A stretch of 9,178 bases of DNA from Ruminococcaceae bacterium UBA5401 (GCA_002409675.1 DHOB01000023.1:23389-32566); one strand, 5' to 3'; shown: positions 1-6,453, counted from the stretch's first letter. A program made the numbers and translations. Notes: a model not told the origin generated them from the letters alone.

Positions 1-1
1 G

Positions 2-142
2 CAGCTGAACGAAGCCGGGAACACCATCGTGATGATCACGCACGACCCGCAGGTGGCGGCGCACGCGCGGCGCACGATCCACATCGTCGACGGCGAACTT
101 TTTGAAGACAAAAAGCCGGCGCCGTTTCAAGACAGCGTCTGA
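2..142 (+). CDS. ABC transporter ATP-binding protein, C-terminal fragment (MacB/LolD-type)
   Basis: Only the last 46 residues are present because the gene runs in from the left edge. The reading frame starts at base 2 and ends with TGA at 140-142. The fragment contains an H-loop in the form TIVMITHDPQVAAHA, followed by a beta-strand and turn (IHIVDGEL). This is the usual end of the nucleotide-binding subunit of MacB/LolD-type exporters, where the conserved His contacts the ATP gamma-phosphate. The Walker A, signature and Walker B motifs lie outside the window, so the substrate cannot be told. The protein would act on the inner face of the membrane with a permease encoded upstream. It lies 19 bases before the BIG2 protein gene on the same strand, so the two are probably co-transcribed. 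Assignment to the ABC ATPase superfamily is fairly secure; the subfamily is inferred from the THDPxVAAxA wording. Confidence 0.82.
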   Translation, partial: QLNEAGNTIVMITHDPQVAAHARRTIHIVDGELFEDKKPAPFQDSV

Positions 143-161
143 ACTGAAAAGGAGGTTCCTT

Positions 162-794
162 ATGAAACGTCGCAGAATCGGAATCGCACTGTCCCTTTTT
201 GTCTCCGGCCTGATTGCCGCCGGCACGGTGGGGTCGGCGGGCACATTTGCTTCGGCCGAAAGCGCCGAATCCAGCGTCACGCTCCCCGCCGTGACCCTGG
301 CCGAAAACTCCAGCTATGTCACGGACAGCTATTCCGGCGTGCTTCATATCAGCGTCTCCGACGGCTCGGTCGTCCGGGCGTCCGCCGACGGGAAAAACCG
401 CGTGGTGGTCACGGGGGTGGGCACCGGCAGGGCGACCGTCGCCTACTGGTACCGGCAGTCCGACTCGGCGGGGTGGGTCGCCGCTTCCCTTCCCGTCAGC
501 GTATCCGGCGCGGCAGGCGGTTCGGCTGCGGCCGGCACCGCGGACGCCGGCGTCGTTCTGCCGCAGAAGGAAGTCGGCCTGGTCCCGGGCGGCGTCTATA
601 CGGCCGAGGGAATCCGCGTGAACGGCGTCTCCAGGGACGCCCGGTCCTTCCTGTGGGTCTCCTCCTCCGACGCGGTGGCCGAAGTGGAAAAAAGCACCGG
701 AAAAATCACCGCCGTCTCAGCCGGGACAGCCACGGTCTACGCCGTCGACCCGGCCTCCAAAAGCTGCGGCTTCCTTTCGGTCACGGTCTCATGA
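162..794 (+). CDS. Secreted protein with two BIG2-like (bacterial Ig-like) domains
   Basis: This encodes a 210-residue exported protein. I chose the ATG at 162 because a strong AAAAGGAGG site (147-155) sits 6 bases upstream, and because it puts a classic signal peptide at the N-terminus: MKRRR, a hydrophobic core (about residues 6-21) and a likely signal-peptidase I site after A-S-A (about residue 32). An in-frame ATG at 102 lies inside the upstream ABC gene and would bury the signal. The mature part has two beta-rich repeats, about residues 38-113 and 129-210, joined by an Ala/Gly-rich linker. The second has the BIG2 hallmarks W-x-SSSD-x-VAEV, a STGKITAVSAGTATV core and a final SVTVS strand. 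There is no LPXTG anchor, lipobox cysteine or transmembrane tail, so it is probably released or held by non-covalent contacts. The domains imply adhesion or a structural role, but no enzymatic function can be read. It probably shares a transcript with the ABC ATPase. Confidence 0.85.
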   Translation: MKRRRIGIALSLFVSGLIAAGTVGSAGTFASAESAESSVTLPAVTLAENSSYVTDSYSGVLHISVSDGSVVRASADGKNRVVVTGVGTGRATVAYWYRQSDSAGWVAASLPVSVSGAAGGSAAAGTADAGVVLPQKEVGLVPGGVYTAEGIRVNGVSRDARSFLWVSSSDAVAEVEKSTGKITAVSAGTATVYAVDPASKSCGFLSVTVS

Positions 795-800
795 CCCCCG

Positions 801-873
801 CTCTGTCTGAAAAAGCGGAAACGTTTTTCTGCACGGCCGGTGCGCCTTTCGCCGACAGAGTGTTTACACTCTG
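801..873 (+). other. Structured RNA region with competing hairpins between the BIG2 gene and hppA
   Basis: CTCTGTC (801-807) can pair with GACAGAG (854-860), enclosing two smaller hairpins. One is GAAAAA/TTTTTC (809-829), extended by CG/CG around a GAAA loop with G815 bulged. The other is GCAC/GTGC starting at 831. The 3' arm of the outer helix is also part of a perfect 7-bp hairpin, CAGAGTG-TTTA-CACTCTG (856-873), so the two folds exclude each other. Because it starts 7 bases after the BIG2 stop codon, the simplest reading is 3'-end or terminator structure for that gene. No clean U-tract follows the last hairpin. An attenuator-like leader for hppA is the alternative if read-through occurs. 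Confidence 0.4.
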
Positions 874-891
874 AACTGAAAAACCGAAAAT

Positions 892-936
892 GTGACAAAC
901 TTCTTATAGTCTTTTTACATATAATATTTCTATAGT
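892..936 (+). promoter_or_regulatory. Probable promoter region for hppA
   Basis: This is an abrupt AT-rich stretch in otherwise GC-rich DNA. It contains a perfect -10 hexamer TATAAT (920-925) and a second -10-like TATAGT (931-936). The -35 is weak: AAACTT (897-902) is at 17-base spacing, while the better-looking GTGACA (892-897) is 22 bases away. The -10 element is convincing but the full promoter is only probable. It would give a 5' leader of roughly 65-70 bases, which includes the short inverted repeat CTATAT-TT-ATATAG (961-974). Confidence 0.42.
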
Positions 937-999
937 AGAACAATTACTGGAAAAAGAATGCTATATTTATATAGAATGATTTTATAAGGAGTTGGTTGC

Positions 1000-3093
1000 A
1001 TGCAAGTCGGGACGACGGTTTTTCTGGTTCTCTCCATCGTGATCGCCCTCATCTCCTTTGCACTTGCCCAGTGGCTCTCCAGCTGGGTGAAAGGGCGGCC
1101 GGCCTCCAGCGAGCGCATCGAGCACATCGGCGCGCTGATTCGCAGCGGGGCCAATACGTTTCTTCGGCAGGAGTACAACATCCTCGCAAAGTTCGCCGGC
1201 ATCGTGGCGATTCTGATTCTGCTCTTCCTGCCGCATCCCATCTGGCAGGGCGGCGGGGCCGCCAATCTGATCATGGCGATCTGCTACCTGTGCGGCACGC
1301 TCTTCTCCGCCATCGCGGGGGTTTTGGGCATCCGCATCTCCACCATCGCCAACGTGAAGACGGCGGAAGCCGCCCGCAAGGGCATCAAGCCGTCGTTCAT
1401 GGCGGGCTTCCGCGGCGGCGCCGTGATGGGCATGGCGGTCGTCGGCGGCACGCTGCTGGGCGCCGCGCTCGTGATTCTGATTACCCGTGACACGAACGCG
1501 CTGCTCGGCTTCAGCTTCGGCGCAAGCTCGCTGGCCCTGTTCGCAAAGGCCGGCGGCGGCATCTTCACCAAGACGGCCGACATCAGCGCCGACCTGGTGG
1601 GCAAAGTGGAGCTCGGCATCCCGGAGGACGACCCCCGGAACCCGGCGGTCATCGCCGACAACGTGGGCGACAACGTGGGCGACGTGGCCGGCATGGGCGC
1701 GGACCTGTTCGATTCCAACGTGGCCTCGCTCGCGGCGGCCCTGGTGCTGGCCACGGCGCTCGACAAGGGCGCCGAGGGCAAGTTCACCAGCATGGTGTTC
1801 TGCTACGCGGCGGCGGGCCTGCTCGCCTCCATCATCGGCGTCGCGACGGCGCGGATGGGCAAGAATGGCAACCCGACGCGCGCGCTGAACAGCAGTACAT
1901 ATGTGACGACCACCGCCTTTGTGGTGCTCACCGCGCTGGCGAACGTGGCGTTCGGGTTTGAGTGGCGCGTCTGGGGCGCGAGCGTGGTCGGCCTTCTGGT
2001 CGGCGTCGTGATCGGCTTCGCGAGCGACTATTTCACGGACGACACGAAAAAGCCGGTCCACAACGTGGCGAAGGCGTCGGAGACCGGCCCTGCGTTCACC
2101 ATCCTTTCGGGCGTCTCCTACGGCTTCATCAGCGCGCTTCCCTCCATGGTCGGCATCGCGGTCTCCGCGCTGGCGGCCTACAAGTTCTGCTACCCCCTCG
2201 GCGGGCTTGACTACGCGATGTACGGCATCGCCATGTCGGCGGTCGGCATGCTTTCGATTGTCGGCATGATTGTCTCCAACGACGCCTACGGCCCCATTGT
2301 GGACAACGCGCGCGGCCTTGCGGAGATGGGCGACCTCGGCGACAAGGTCCTCGACATCACCGACTCGCTCGACAGCGCCGGCAACACGGTCAAGGCCATC
2401 ACAAAGGGCTTTGCAATCGGCTCCGCCGGCCTGACGGTCATCTCGCTGCTCGGCGCGTTCATCAGCCAGGTCAACTCTTCCGCGGCGGCGCTCGGCATCA
2501 GCGAAAAGCTGACCGGCTTCGACGTGATGAACCCGATTGTGTTCTTCGGCCTTCTGATCGGCGCGGCGATCCCCGCGATCTTCTCGGCGATGCTGATGCT
2601 CGGCGTCGGCCGCAACGCGGAGCGGATGGTCTCTGAAATCCACCGCCAGTTCCAGCAGATCGCCGGCCTGAAAGAGGGCAAGGAGGGCGTTTCGCCCGAA
2701 TACGACAAGTGCATCGCCATCGCCACCACCGGCTCCCTGAAAGAGCTGATTCCGGCCGGCCTTGTGACCATTCTGGTCACGATTGCGGTCGGCTTCATCG
2801 GCGGCGTCCAGGCGATCGGGGGCTACCTCTGCGGCAACATCGTCACGGGGCTGTTCCTCGCCCTGTTCATGAGCAACTCCGGCGGCCTGTGGGACAATTC
2901 CAAAAAATACGTGGAATCCGGCCACAACGGCGGCAAGGGCTCCGACGCGCACAAGGCTGCGGTCATCGGGGACACGGTCGGCGACCCGTTCAAGGATACG
3001 GCCGGCCCGTCCATCAACACGCAGATTACCGTCGTTTCCCTGATTGCTTCGCTGATGGCCACCATCTTCCTGACTTCTTCGCTGATTCGCTGA
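1000..3093 (+). CDS. hppA: Membrane-bound ion-translocating pyrophosphatase, K+-independent type
   Basis: This 697-residue protein with about 16 membrane helices couples pyrophosphate hydrolysis to ion pumping across the cytoplasmic membrane. ATG 1000 has AAGGAG (986-991) 8 bases upstream. The PPi/Mg site is intact: D194-x3-D198-LVGK202, PEDDPRNP (208-215), D220-NVGD224-NVGD228, GGLWDNSKK (628-636) and GDTVGDPFKD (657-666). K465 and T468 in GNTVKAIT are the pair that marks K+-independent enzymes in the family (Ala and Gly/Ala in K+-dependent ones); those characterised pump H+, so H+ transport is inferred. Two oddities stand out. The PPi-binding motif reads DISADLVGK instead of DVGADLVGK. The helix-6 gate reads D235-L-F-D238-S239, with Asp where Na+-PPases and many bacterial H+-PPases have Glu, and Ala242 where plant enzymes place Glu. 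The gene is monocistronic by appearance, with its own promoter region and terminator. Confidence 0.95.
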   Translation: MQVGTTVFLVLSIVIALISFALAQWLSSWVKGRPASSERIEHIGALIRSGANTFLRQEYNILAKFAGIVAILILLFLPHPIWQGGGAANLIMAICYLCGTLFSAIAGVLGIRISTIANVKTAEAARKGIKPSFMAGFRGGAVMGMAVVGGTLLGAALVILITRDTNALLGFSFGASSLALFAKAGGGIFTKTADISADLVGKVELGIPEDDPRNPAVIADNVGDNVGDVAGMGADLFDSNVASLAAALVLATALDKGAEGKFTSMVFCYAAAGLLASIIGVATARMGKNGNPTRALNSSTYVTTTAFVVLTALANVAFGFEWRVWGASVVGLLVGVVIGFASDYFTDDTKKPVHNVAKASETGPAFTILSGVSYGFISALPSMVGIAVSALAAYKFCYPLGGLDYAMYGIAMSAVGMLSIVGMIVSNDAYGPIVDNARGLAEMGDLGDKVLDITDSLDSAGNTVKAITKGFAIGSAGLTVISLLGAFISQVNSSAAALGISEKLTGFDVMNPIVFFGLLIGAAIPAIFSAMLMLGVGRNAERMVSEIHRQFQQIAGLKEGKEGVSPEYDKCIAIATTGSLKELIPAGLVTILVTIAVGFIGGVQAIGGYLCGNIVTGLFLALFMSNSGGLWDNSKKYVESGHNGGKGSDAHKAAVIGDTVGDPFKDTAGPSINTQITVVSLIASLMATIFLTSSLIR

Positions 3094-3113
3094 GGCCGGT
3101 TCACAGCCGGCTG

Positions 3114-3169
3114 AAACGGACTCCGGTTTCCCTCCTTTCGGGTGGAGAACCGGGGTCCGTTTTGATTTC
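3114..3169 (+). terminator. Rho-independent terminator of hppA
   Basis: This long hairpin begins 21 bases after the hppA stop. The left arm 3114-3135 (AAACGGACTCCGGTTT and onwards) pairs with 3141-3162 (ending AACCGGGGTCCGTTT). There are 16 continuous pairs including two G-T wobbles, then two further short helices interrupted by single mismatches, around a TTTCG loop (3136-3140). The stem runs into TTTTGATTT. The length of the stem makes termination likely although the T-tract is short. Confidence 0.85.
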
Positions 3170-3187
3170 CGCGCTTTTGGGGCATAC

Positions 3188-3216
3188 TTGCTTCAGAGCG
3201 CAAAGTATTTTATAAT
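3188..3216 (+). promoter_or_regulatory. Sigma-A-type promoter for the patatin-like gene
   Basis: TTGCTT (3188-3193) and a perfect TATAAT (3211-3216) are separated by exactly 17 bases, immediately after the hppA terminator. Transcription would start near 3223, leaving a very short leader of about 14 bases to the GTG or 23 to the TTG candidate start. This separates the lipase gene from hppA as its own unit. Confidence 0.75.
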
Positions 3217-3236
3217 GAGAAAAACAGAGAGGGAAG

Positions 3237-4121
3237 GTGCAGCCATTGTCCATCGGGCTTGTGCTGGAAGGCGGCGGGATGCGCGGCTGGTACACCGGCG
3301 GCGTGCTGACCGCGCTGAGCGAGAACGGAATCGCGTTTCCGGTGGTTTACGGGATTTCGGCCGGGGCGCTCAACGCGCTGGACTATATCTCCGGGCAGAA
3401 CACGCGGGAGCAGGCCGCCGAATATATAAAATACGCCGCGGACGAGCGTTACGTGAGCGTGAACAACCTGCGCCGGACGGGGTCCATCTTCGATTTCGAC
3501 TTCATGTTCGGCGAGATGTACCACAGGCTGGTGCCGTTCGATTACGGGGCGTTTTTCCGCTCGCCGATTGAGCTCAAGGCCGGGGCCACCGATTTAAAGA
3601 CCGGGGAAGCCGTCTTTTTCGGCAAGGCGGACATGGACGAGAATTTCACGCCGGTGCGGGCCTCGTGCTCCCTGCCCATGGTGTGCAACACCGTGAGCTT
3701 CCGCGGGCACGAGCTGCTGGACGGCGGCTGCGCGATGCCGATTCCCGTCGAGCGCTCCATCTTTGACGGCAACCAGAAAAACGTGATTGTCCTGACGCGG
3801 GACGCCTCCTACCGCAAAAGCGCCCGCCCCGAGTTCCCGCGCGCGGTGCTGCACGTGCGGTACGGCGCGTACCCCAGGTTCATCGAGGCCATGATGCGCC
3901 GGCCGGAGACCTACAACAGCGAGCTGGAGGTCTGCCGCCGGCTGGAGCGGGAGGGCCGCGCGTTTGTGATCCGCCCGAGCGTTCCCCTCGTCACCAGCCG
4001 CTATGAAAAGCACCCCGAAAAGCTCCACCGGATTTACGAGCTCGGCATCCGGGACTGCGAGGCAAAGCTCGGCGCCCTGCGGGAGTTCCTGCGCGGCGGC
4101 GAAAGCCCGGCGAAAAACTAA
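3237..4121 (+). CDS. Patatin-like phospholipase family protein (YjjU/RssA-like)
   Basis: This encodes 294 residues (from GTG) of a serine hydrolase with the Ser-Asp dyad of patatins, which cleave acyl groups from lipids. The oxyanion-hole loop is EGGGMRG (residues 11-17), the nucleophile elbow is G39-I-S41-A-G43, and the catalytic Asp is in D162-G-G. The N-terminal wording, GLVLEGGGMRG then YTGGVLTAL, matches the bacterial YjjU-like subgroup. There is no signal peptide or membrane helix, so it is probably cytoplasmic or peripheral at the membrane; the substrate is unknown. The start is uncertain. GTG 3237 is preceded by AGAGGG with only 3 bases of spacing, whereas TTG 3246 has GGAAGG 8 bases upstream and gives MSIGLVLEGGG, which fits relatives as well (Ser38, Asp159). 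Its own promoter precedes it. Its TAA interlocks with the TAG of murI coming from the other strand. Confidence 0.9.
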   Translation: MQPLSIGLVLEGGGMRGWYTGGVLTALSENGIAFPVVYGISAGALNALDYISGQNTREQAAEYIKYAADERYVSVNNLRRTGSIFDFDFMFGEMYHRLVPFDYGAFFRSPIELKAGATDLKTGEAVFFGKADMDENFTPVRASCSLPMVCNTVSFRGHELLDGGCAMPIPVERSIFDGNQKNVIVLTRDASYRKSARPEFPRAVLHVRYGAYPRFIEAMMRRPETYNSELEVCRRLEREGRAFVIRPSVPLVTSRYEKHPEKLHRIYELGIRDCEAKLGALREFLRGGESPAKN

Positions 4122-4897
4122 TACCGCAGCATTTCGCCGAGCCGCCGGTGCAGGCGGGCGATTTTCTCCAAGGTCGGCGCGTCGGTGACCGCCCGGCCGG
4201 AAATATAGTATTCGGCGCCGGGCTCCCCGGGGCCGGAAAGGCCGGTCTGCCGCAGCACGCGCACAAGGTTGTTGACGGTGCCCTCGCAGCCGTCGACCTG
4301 GGCGATTCCAGGCGGGAATATCCTGGCAAAAGTATCCTTAAAGTAATTAAAATGCGTGCAGCCGAGCACCAGGACGGAGTACCGCGACAGGTCGTACGGG
4401 GCGAACGTCCGCTCCAGATACTGCCGCACGCGCGGGGAATCGAACTCGCCGCGCTCGGCGAACGGCACCAGGCCGGGCAGGGCCAGCAGGTCCACCGTGT
4501 GGGTCCGGTCCACCCGCTTCAGCAGGTTCCTGAGCTTGTCCTGCCGCACCGTGACGGGCGTTGCGACGACCATCACCCGCTTGTCGCCGCAGGTCTGCAC
4601 CGCCGGTTTGACCGCCGGTTCCATCCCCAGAATGGGAAAGCGGTATTTCCCGCGCAGAAAGCCGATGGCCGCGCTGGTCGCGGTGTTGCAGGCGACGACG
4701 ACGGCGACGGCGCCCCGCCGCGCTAGAAAGCCGACCGCTTCGTCGGCGTAGCGCACGATCTCTTCCCGGCTCTTTTCCCCGTAAGGGACGTGGTCGGCGT
4801 CGGCGTAATAGAGGAACCGCGCCTGCGGCAGCGCCAGAAGGGCCTGGTGCAGGACCGTGATTCCGCCGATGCCGGAATCGAAAATCCCGATTTTCAT
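4118..4897 (-). CDS. murI: Glutamate racemase
   Basis: This 259-residue cytoplasmic enzyme interconverts L- and D-glutamate without a cofactor, supplying D-Glu for the peptidoglycan stem peptide. The two catalytic cysteines are present in their family contexts: C70 in VVACNTATS and C180 in LGCTHF. The N-terminal IFDSGIGG (Asp7, Ser8) and PYGEKS (38-43) substrate loops are intact, and the length is typical. The start is ATG (complement of 4895-4897), because the protein begins exactly with the family's MKIGIFDSGIGG. No Shine-Dalgarno is visible. Instead the ATG overlaps the TGA of the upstream GNAT gene as ATGA, so translation is probably coupled. The TAG stop overlaps the TAA of the converging patatin gene, leaving no room for a terminator between them. 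Confidence 0.96.
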   Translation of the reverse strand: MKIGIFDSGIGGITVLHQALLALPQARFLYYADADHVPYGEKSREEIVRYADEAVGFLARRGAVAVVVACNTATSAAIGFLRGKYRFPILGMEPAVKPAVQTCGDKRVMVVATPVTVRQDKLRNLLKRVDRTHTVDLLALPGLVPFAERGEFDSPRVRQYLERTFAPYDLSRYSVLVLGCTHFNYFKDTFARIFPPGIAQVDGCEGTVNNLVRVLRQTGLSGPGEPGAEYYISGRAVTDAPTLEKIARLHRRLGEMLRY

Positions 4898-5448
4898 GGG
4901 GTGGGACAGGGCTTTCCGACAGTCTGGCCCACCATGGCCACGGCATATTCCCCGCCGTATTGCGGCAGGGGGCTTCTGCGCTCCATCAGCACGGTGTCGC
5001 GCCAGCGGCCGCGCCCGTCGCGCGCGATTTTTTCGCGGTACCCGATCGCGCGAAAGCCGCACTTCGCGTGAAGGGCGAGGCTCGGCTCGTTGTTGCGCAT
5101 GATGGACGACTGCAGGGTCCAGACCCCGTTCTGTTCCGACGCCCCGATGACCTTCTGCAGAAGCAGCGTCCCCGCGCCCCGGCGCTTGGCGCCCTCGGCG
5201 ATGTAGATGCTGACCTCGGCCACGCCGGAAAAGCAGGCCCGGGGCGAAGTCGGCGAAAGGGCGACCCACCCCGTGATTTTGCCGTCGTTTTCGCAGACGA
5301 ACCGGCCGAACGGCAGATGCGCCGCGTCCCATTTTTCATACGGCGGGCAGGCCGTTTCAAAGGTCGCGAGGCTGCCCGCTATCCCCTGGCGATAGATGGC
5401 GGCCACGGCGTCCCAGTCGTCCCGCTTCATTTCTCTGACTTTCTGCAA
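4894..5448 (-). CDS. GNAT N-acetyltransferase, phosphinothricin acetyltransferase-like (COG1247 type)
   Basis: This is an acetyl-CoA-dependent N-acetyltransferase of about 184 residues. The acetyl-CoA loop is RRGAG (89-93) after the EVSIYIAEGAK strand. The C-terminal part has N119-N-x3-SLALHAKCGF and then GRWRDTVLMER, the pattern of the PAT/Bar/YncA (MnaT) branch, which acetylates phosphinothricin-like compounds or amino-acid derivatives such as methionine sulfone or sulfoximine. The real substrate is unknown. I place the start at TTG (complement of 5446-5448): AAAGGA lies 9 bases upstream, and MQKVREMKRDDW aligns with the usual IREM-DW opening. An upstream in-frame ATG (5496) would add 16 residues but lacks a good SD and lies within the predicted promoter. 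About 27 residues after VLMER form a short tail of unclear role. It is first gene of a two-gene unit; its TGA overlaps the murI ATG. Confidence 0.88.
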   Translation of the reverse strand: MQKVREMKRDDWDAVAAIYRQGIAGSLATFETACPPYEKWDAAHLPFGRFVCENDGKITGWVALSPTSPRACFSGVAEVSIYIAEGAKRRGAGTLLLQKVIGASEQNGVWTLQSSIMRNNEPSLALHAKCGFRAIGYREKIARDGRGRWRDTVLMERRSPLPQYGGEYAVAMVGQTVGKPCPTP

Positions 5449-5486
5449 GTGAACCAGTCCTTTGTTTCGCAGATTTGACACAGCAT

Positions 5487-5521
5487 ATTGTAGCATATCC
5501 GCAGGGCGGAAAAAAGTCCAA
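5487..5521 (-). promoter_or_regulatory. Possible promoter for the GNAT-murI unit
   Basis: On the minus strand, TTGGAC (5521-5516) is followed at 18 bases by TATGCT (5497-5492). Alternatively TTTTTT (5515-5510) is followed at 17 bases by TACAAT (5492-5487). Both lie in the 114-base divergent gap and point toward the GNAT gene. Either would start transcription downstream of the ATG at 5496, supporting the TTG start. The 7-mer AGCATAT occurs twice here (5482-5488 and 5492-5498, plus-strand reading), exactly 10 bases apart. Confidence 0.45.
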
Positions 5522-5562
5522 TTTTAAAAGCCGCGCCCGCGGCGGAAAGGAGGGAACGCGGC

Positions 5563-6453
5563 GTGATTCTGAGCGCAAGCCGGCGGACGGATATCCCCGC
5601 CTGCTACTCCGACTGGTTCTTCAACCGCGTGAAGGCGGGGTTCGCGCTGGTCCGCAACCCGTTCTTCCCCGTGCGCATCTCGCGCGTCTCCCTCGCGCCG
5701 GAGGACGTGGACTGCATCGTGTTCTGGACGAAGAACCCGGCCCCCATGCTCGGCCGTCTGGGCGAGCTGGAGCGCGCCGGGCTGCCGTTCTATTTTCAGT
5801 TCACCCTGACGCCCTACGGGGGCGGGCTGGAGCGCAGCCTGCCCCCGAAGCGGGAGATTGTCGAAACGTTCCGCCGCCTGAGCCGGGCGGTCGGGCCGGA
5901 GCGCGTGGTCTGGCGGTACGACCCGGTCATCTGCACGCCGGAACTCACGCCCGCGTGGCACCTGCGCCAGTTTGCGCGCCTGTGCGGCGCGCTGGAGGGC
6001 TGCACGCGGGAATGCGTGTTCAGCTTCCTCGACCTGTACGCCAAAACGCGCCGCAACACGGCGGGGCTGGGCCTGCATCCGGTCCCGCCGGCCGTGATGG
6101 AGCACGTGGCGGCGGGCTTTGCCGAAACCGCCGCCCGGCACGGCCTCACGCTGCGGGCCTGCTGCGAGAGCATCGACCTCGCGCGGTACGGCATCCGGCC
6201 CGGCGCGTGCATCGACGCGGAAAAAATCGAATCCATCACCGGCCGGCCGCTGCGCCTGCGCAGGGACCGCGGGCAGCGCCCGGGCTGCAACTGCGCCGAA
6301 AGCGTGGACATCGGCGCCTACGACACCTGCCGGAACGGCTGCGTCTACTGCTACGCCACCGACCCCCGGCGGGCGGCGGGCCGCGCCGCCCGGCACGACC
6401 CGCGCTCTCCCCTGCTGGACGGCCGGCCGCCGAAGGCGGCGGGCGCTTCCTGA
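5563..6453 (+). CDS. DUF1848 family protein with C-terminal Fe-S/radical-SAM-like cysteine cluster
   Basis: This 296-residue cytoplasmic protein starts at GTG 5563, with AAGGAGGG (5547-5554) 8 bases upstream. The opening ILSASRRTDIPACYSDW, then RNPFFP, RVSLAPEDVDCIVFWTKNP and the late DIGAYDTCRNGCVYCYA identify the DUF1848 family (established family, function unknown). Near the C-terminus are C242-x-C244 and C256-x3-C260-x2-C263-Y. The latter has exactly the spacing and aromatic follow-on of the radical-SAM 4Fe-4S motif, but placed after the catalytic-looking domain instead of before it. I infer an Fe-S enzyme, possibly using S-adenosylmethionine; the substrate is unknown. The last 30 or so residues are Arg/Pro/Gly-rich and look disordered. 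It is transcribed alone, divergently from the GNAT gene and convergently with ldh. No clear promoter is seen: a perfect TTGACA (5475-5480) lacks a good -10 at proper spacing. Confidence 0.9.
   Translation: MILSASRRTDIPACYSDWFFNRVKAGFALVRNPFFPVRISRVSLAPEDVDCIVFWTKNPAPMLGRLGELERAGLPFYFQFTLTPYGGGLERSLPPKREIVETFRRLSRAVGPERVVWRYDPVICTPELTPAWHLRQFARLCGALEGCTRECVFSFLDLYAKTRRNTAGLGLHPVPPAVMEHVAAGFAETAARHGLTLRACCESIDLARYGIRPGACIDAEKIESITGRPLRLRRDRGQRPGCNCAESVDIGAYDTCRNGCVYCYATDPRRAAGRAARHDPRSPLLDGRPPKAAGAS

Noticed and set aside
138..882. 13-base direct repeat TCTGAACTGAAAA at 138-150 and 870-882, flanking the BIG2 gene
   Set aside because: One such match is about what chance gives in 9 kb. The first copy covers the end of the ABC gene and its downstream SD region, and nothing suggests a mobile element between the copies.
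982..2952. 656-codon open frame antisense to hppA
   Set aside because: Its composition is dominated by His, Asp, Arg, Ala and Gly with no recognisable domain, as expected for the complement of GC-rich codons. The plus strand encodes a clear pyrophosphatase over the same bases.
4898..5332. Long N-terminal extension of the murI frame
   Set aside because: It overlaps the GNAT gene in another frame, and the family sequence begins exactly at the ATG at 4897.
5475..5501. Plus-strand promoter for DUF1848 built on TTGACA at 5475-5480
   Set aside because: No acceptable -10 lies 16-18 bases downstream; the best, TATCCG, is at 15 bases and poor. The -35 match alone is not enough.
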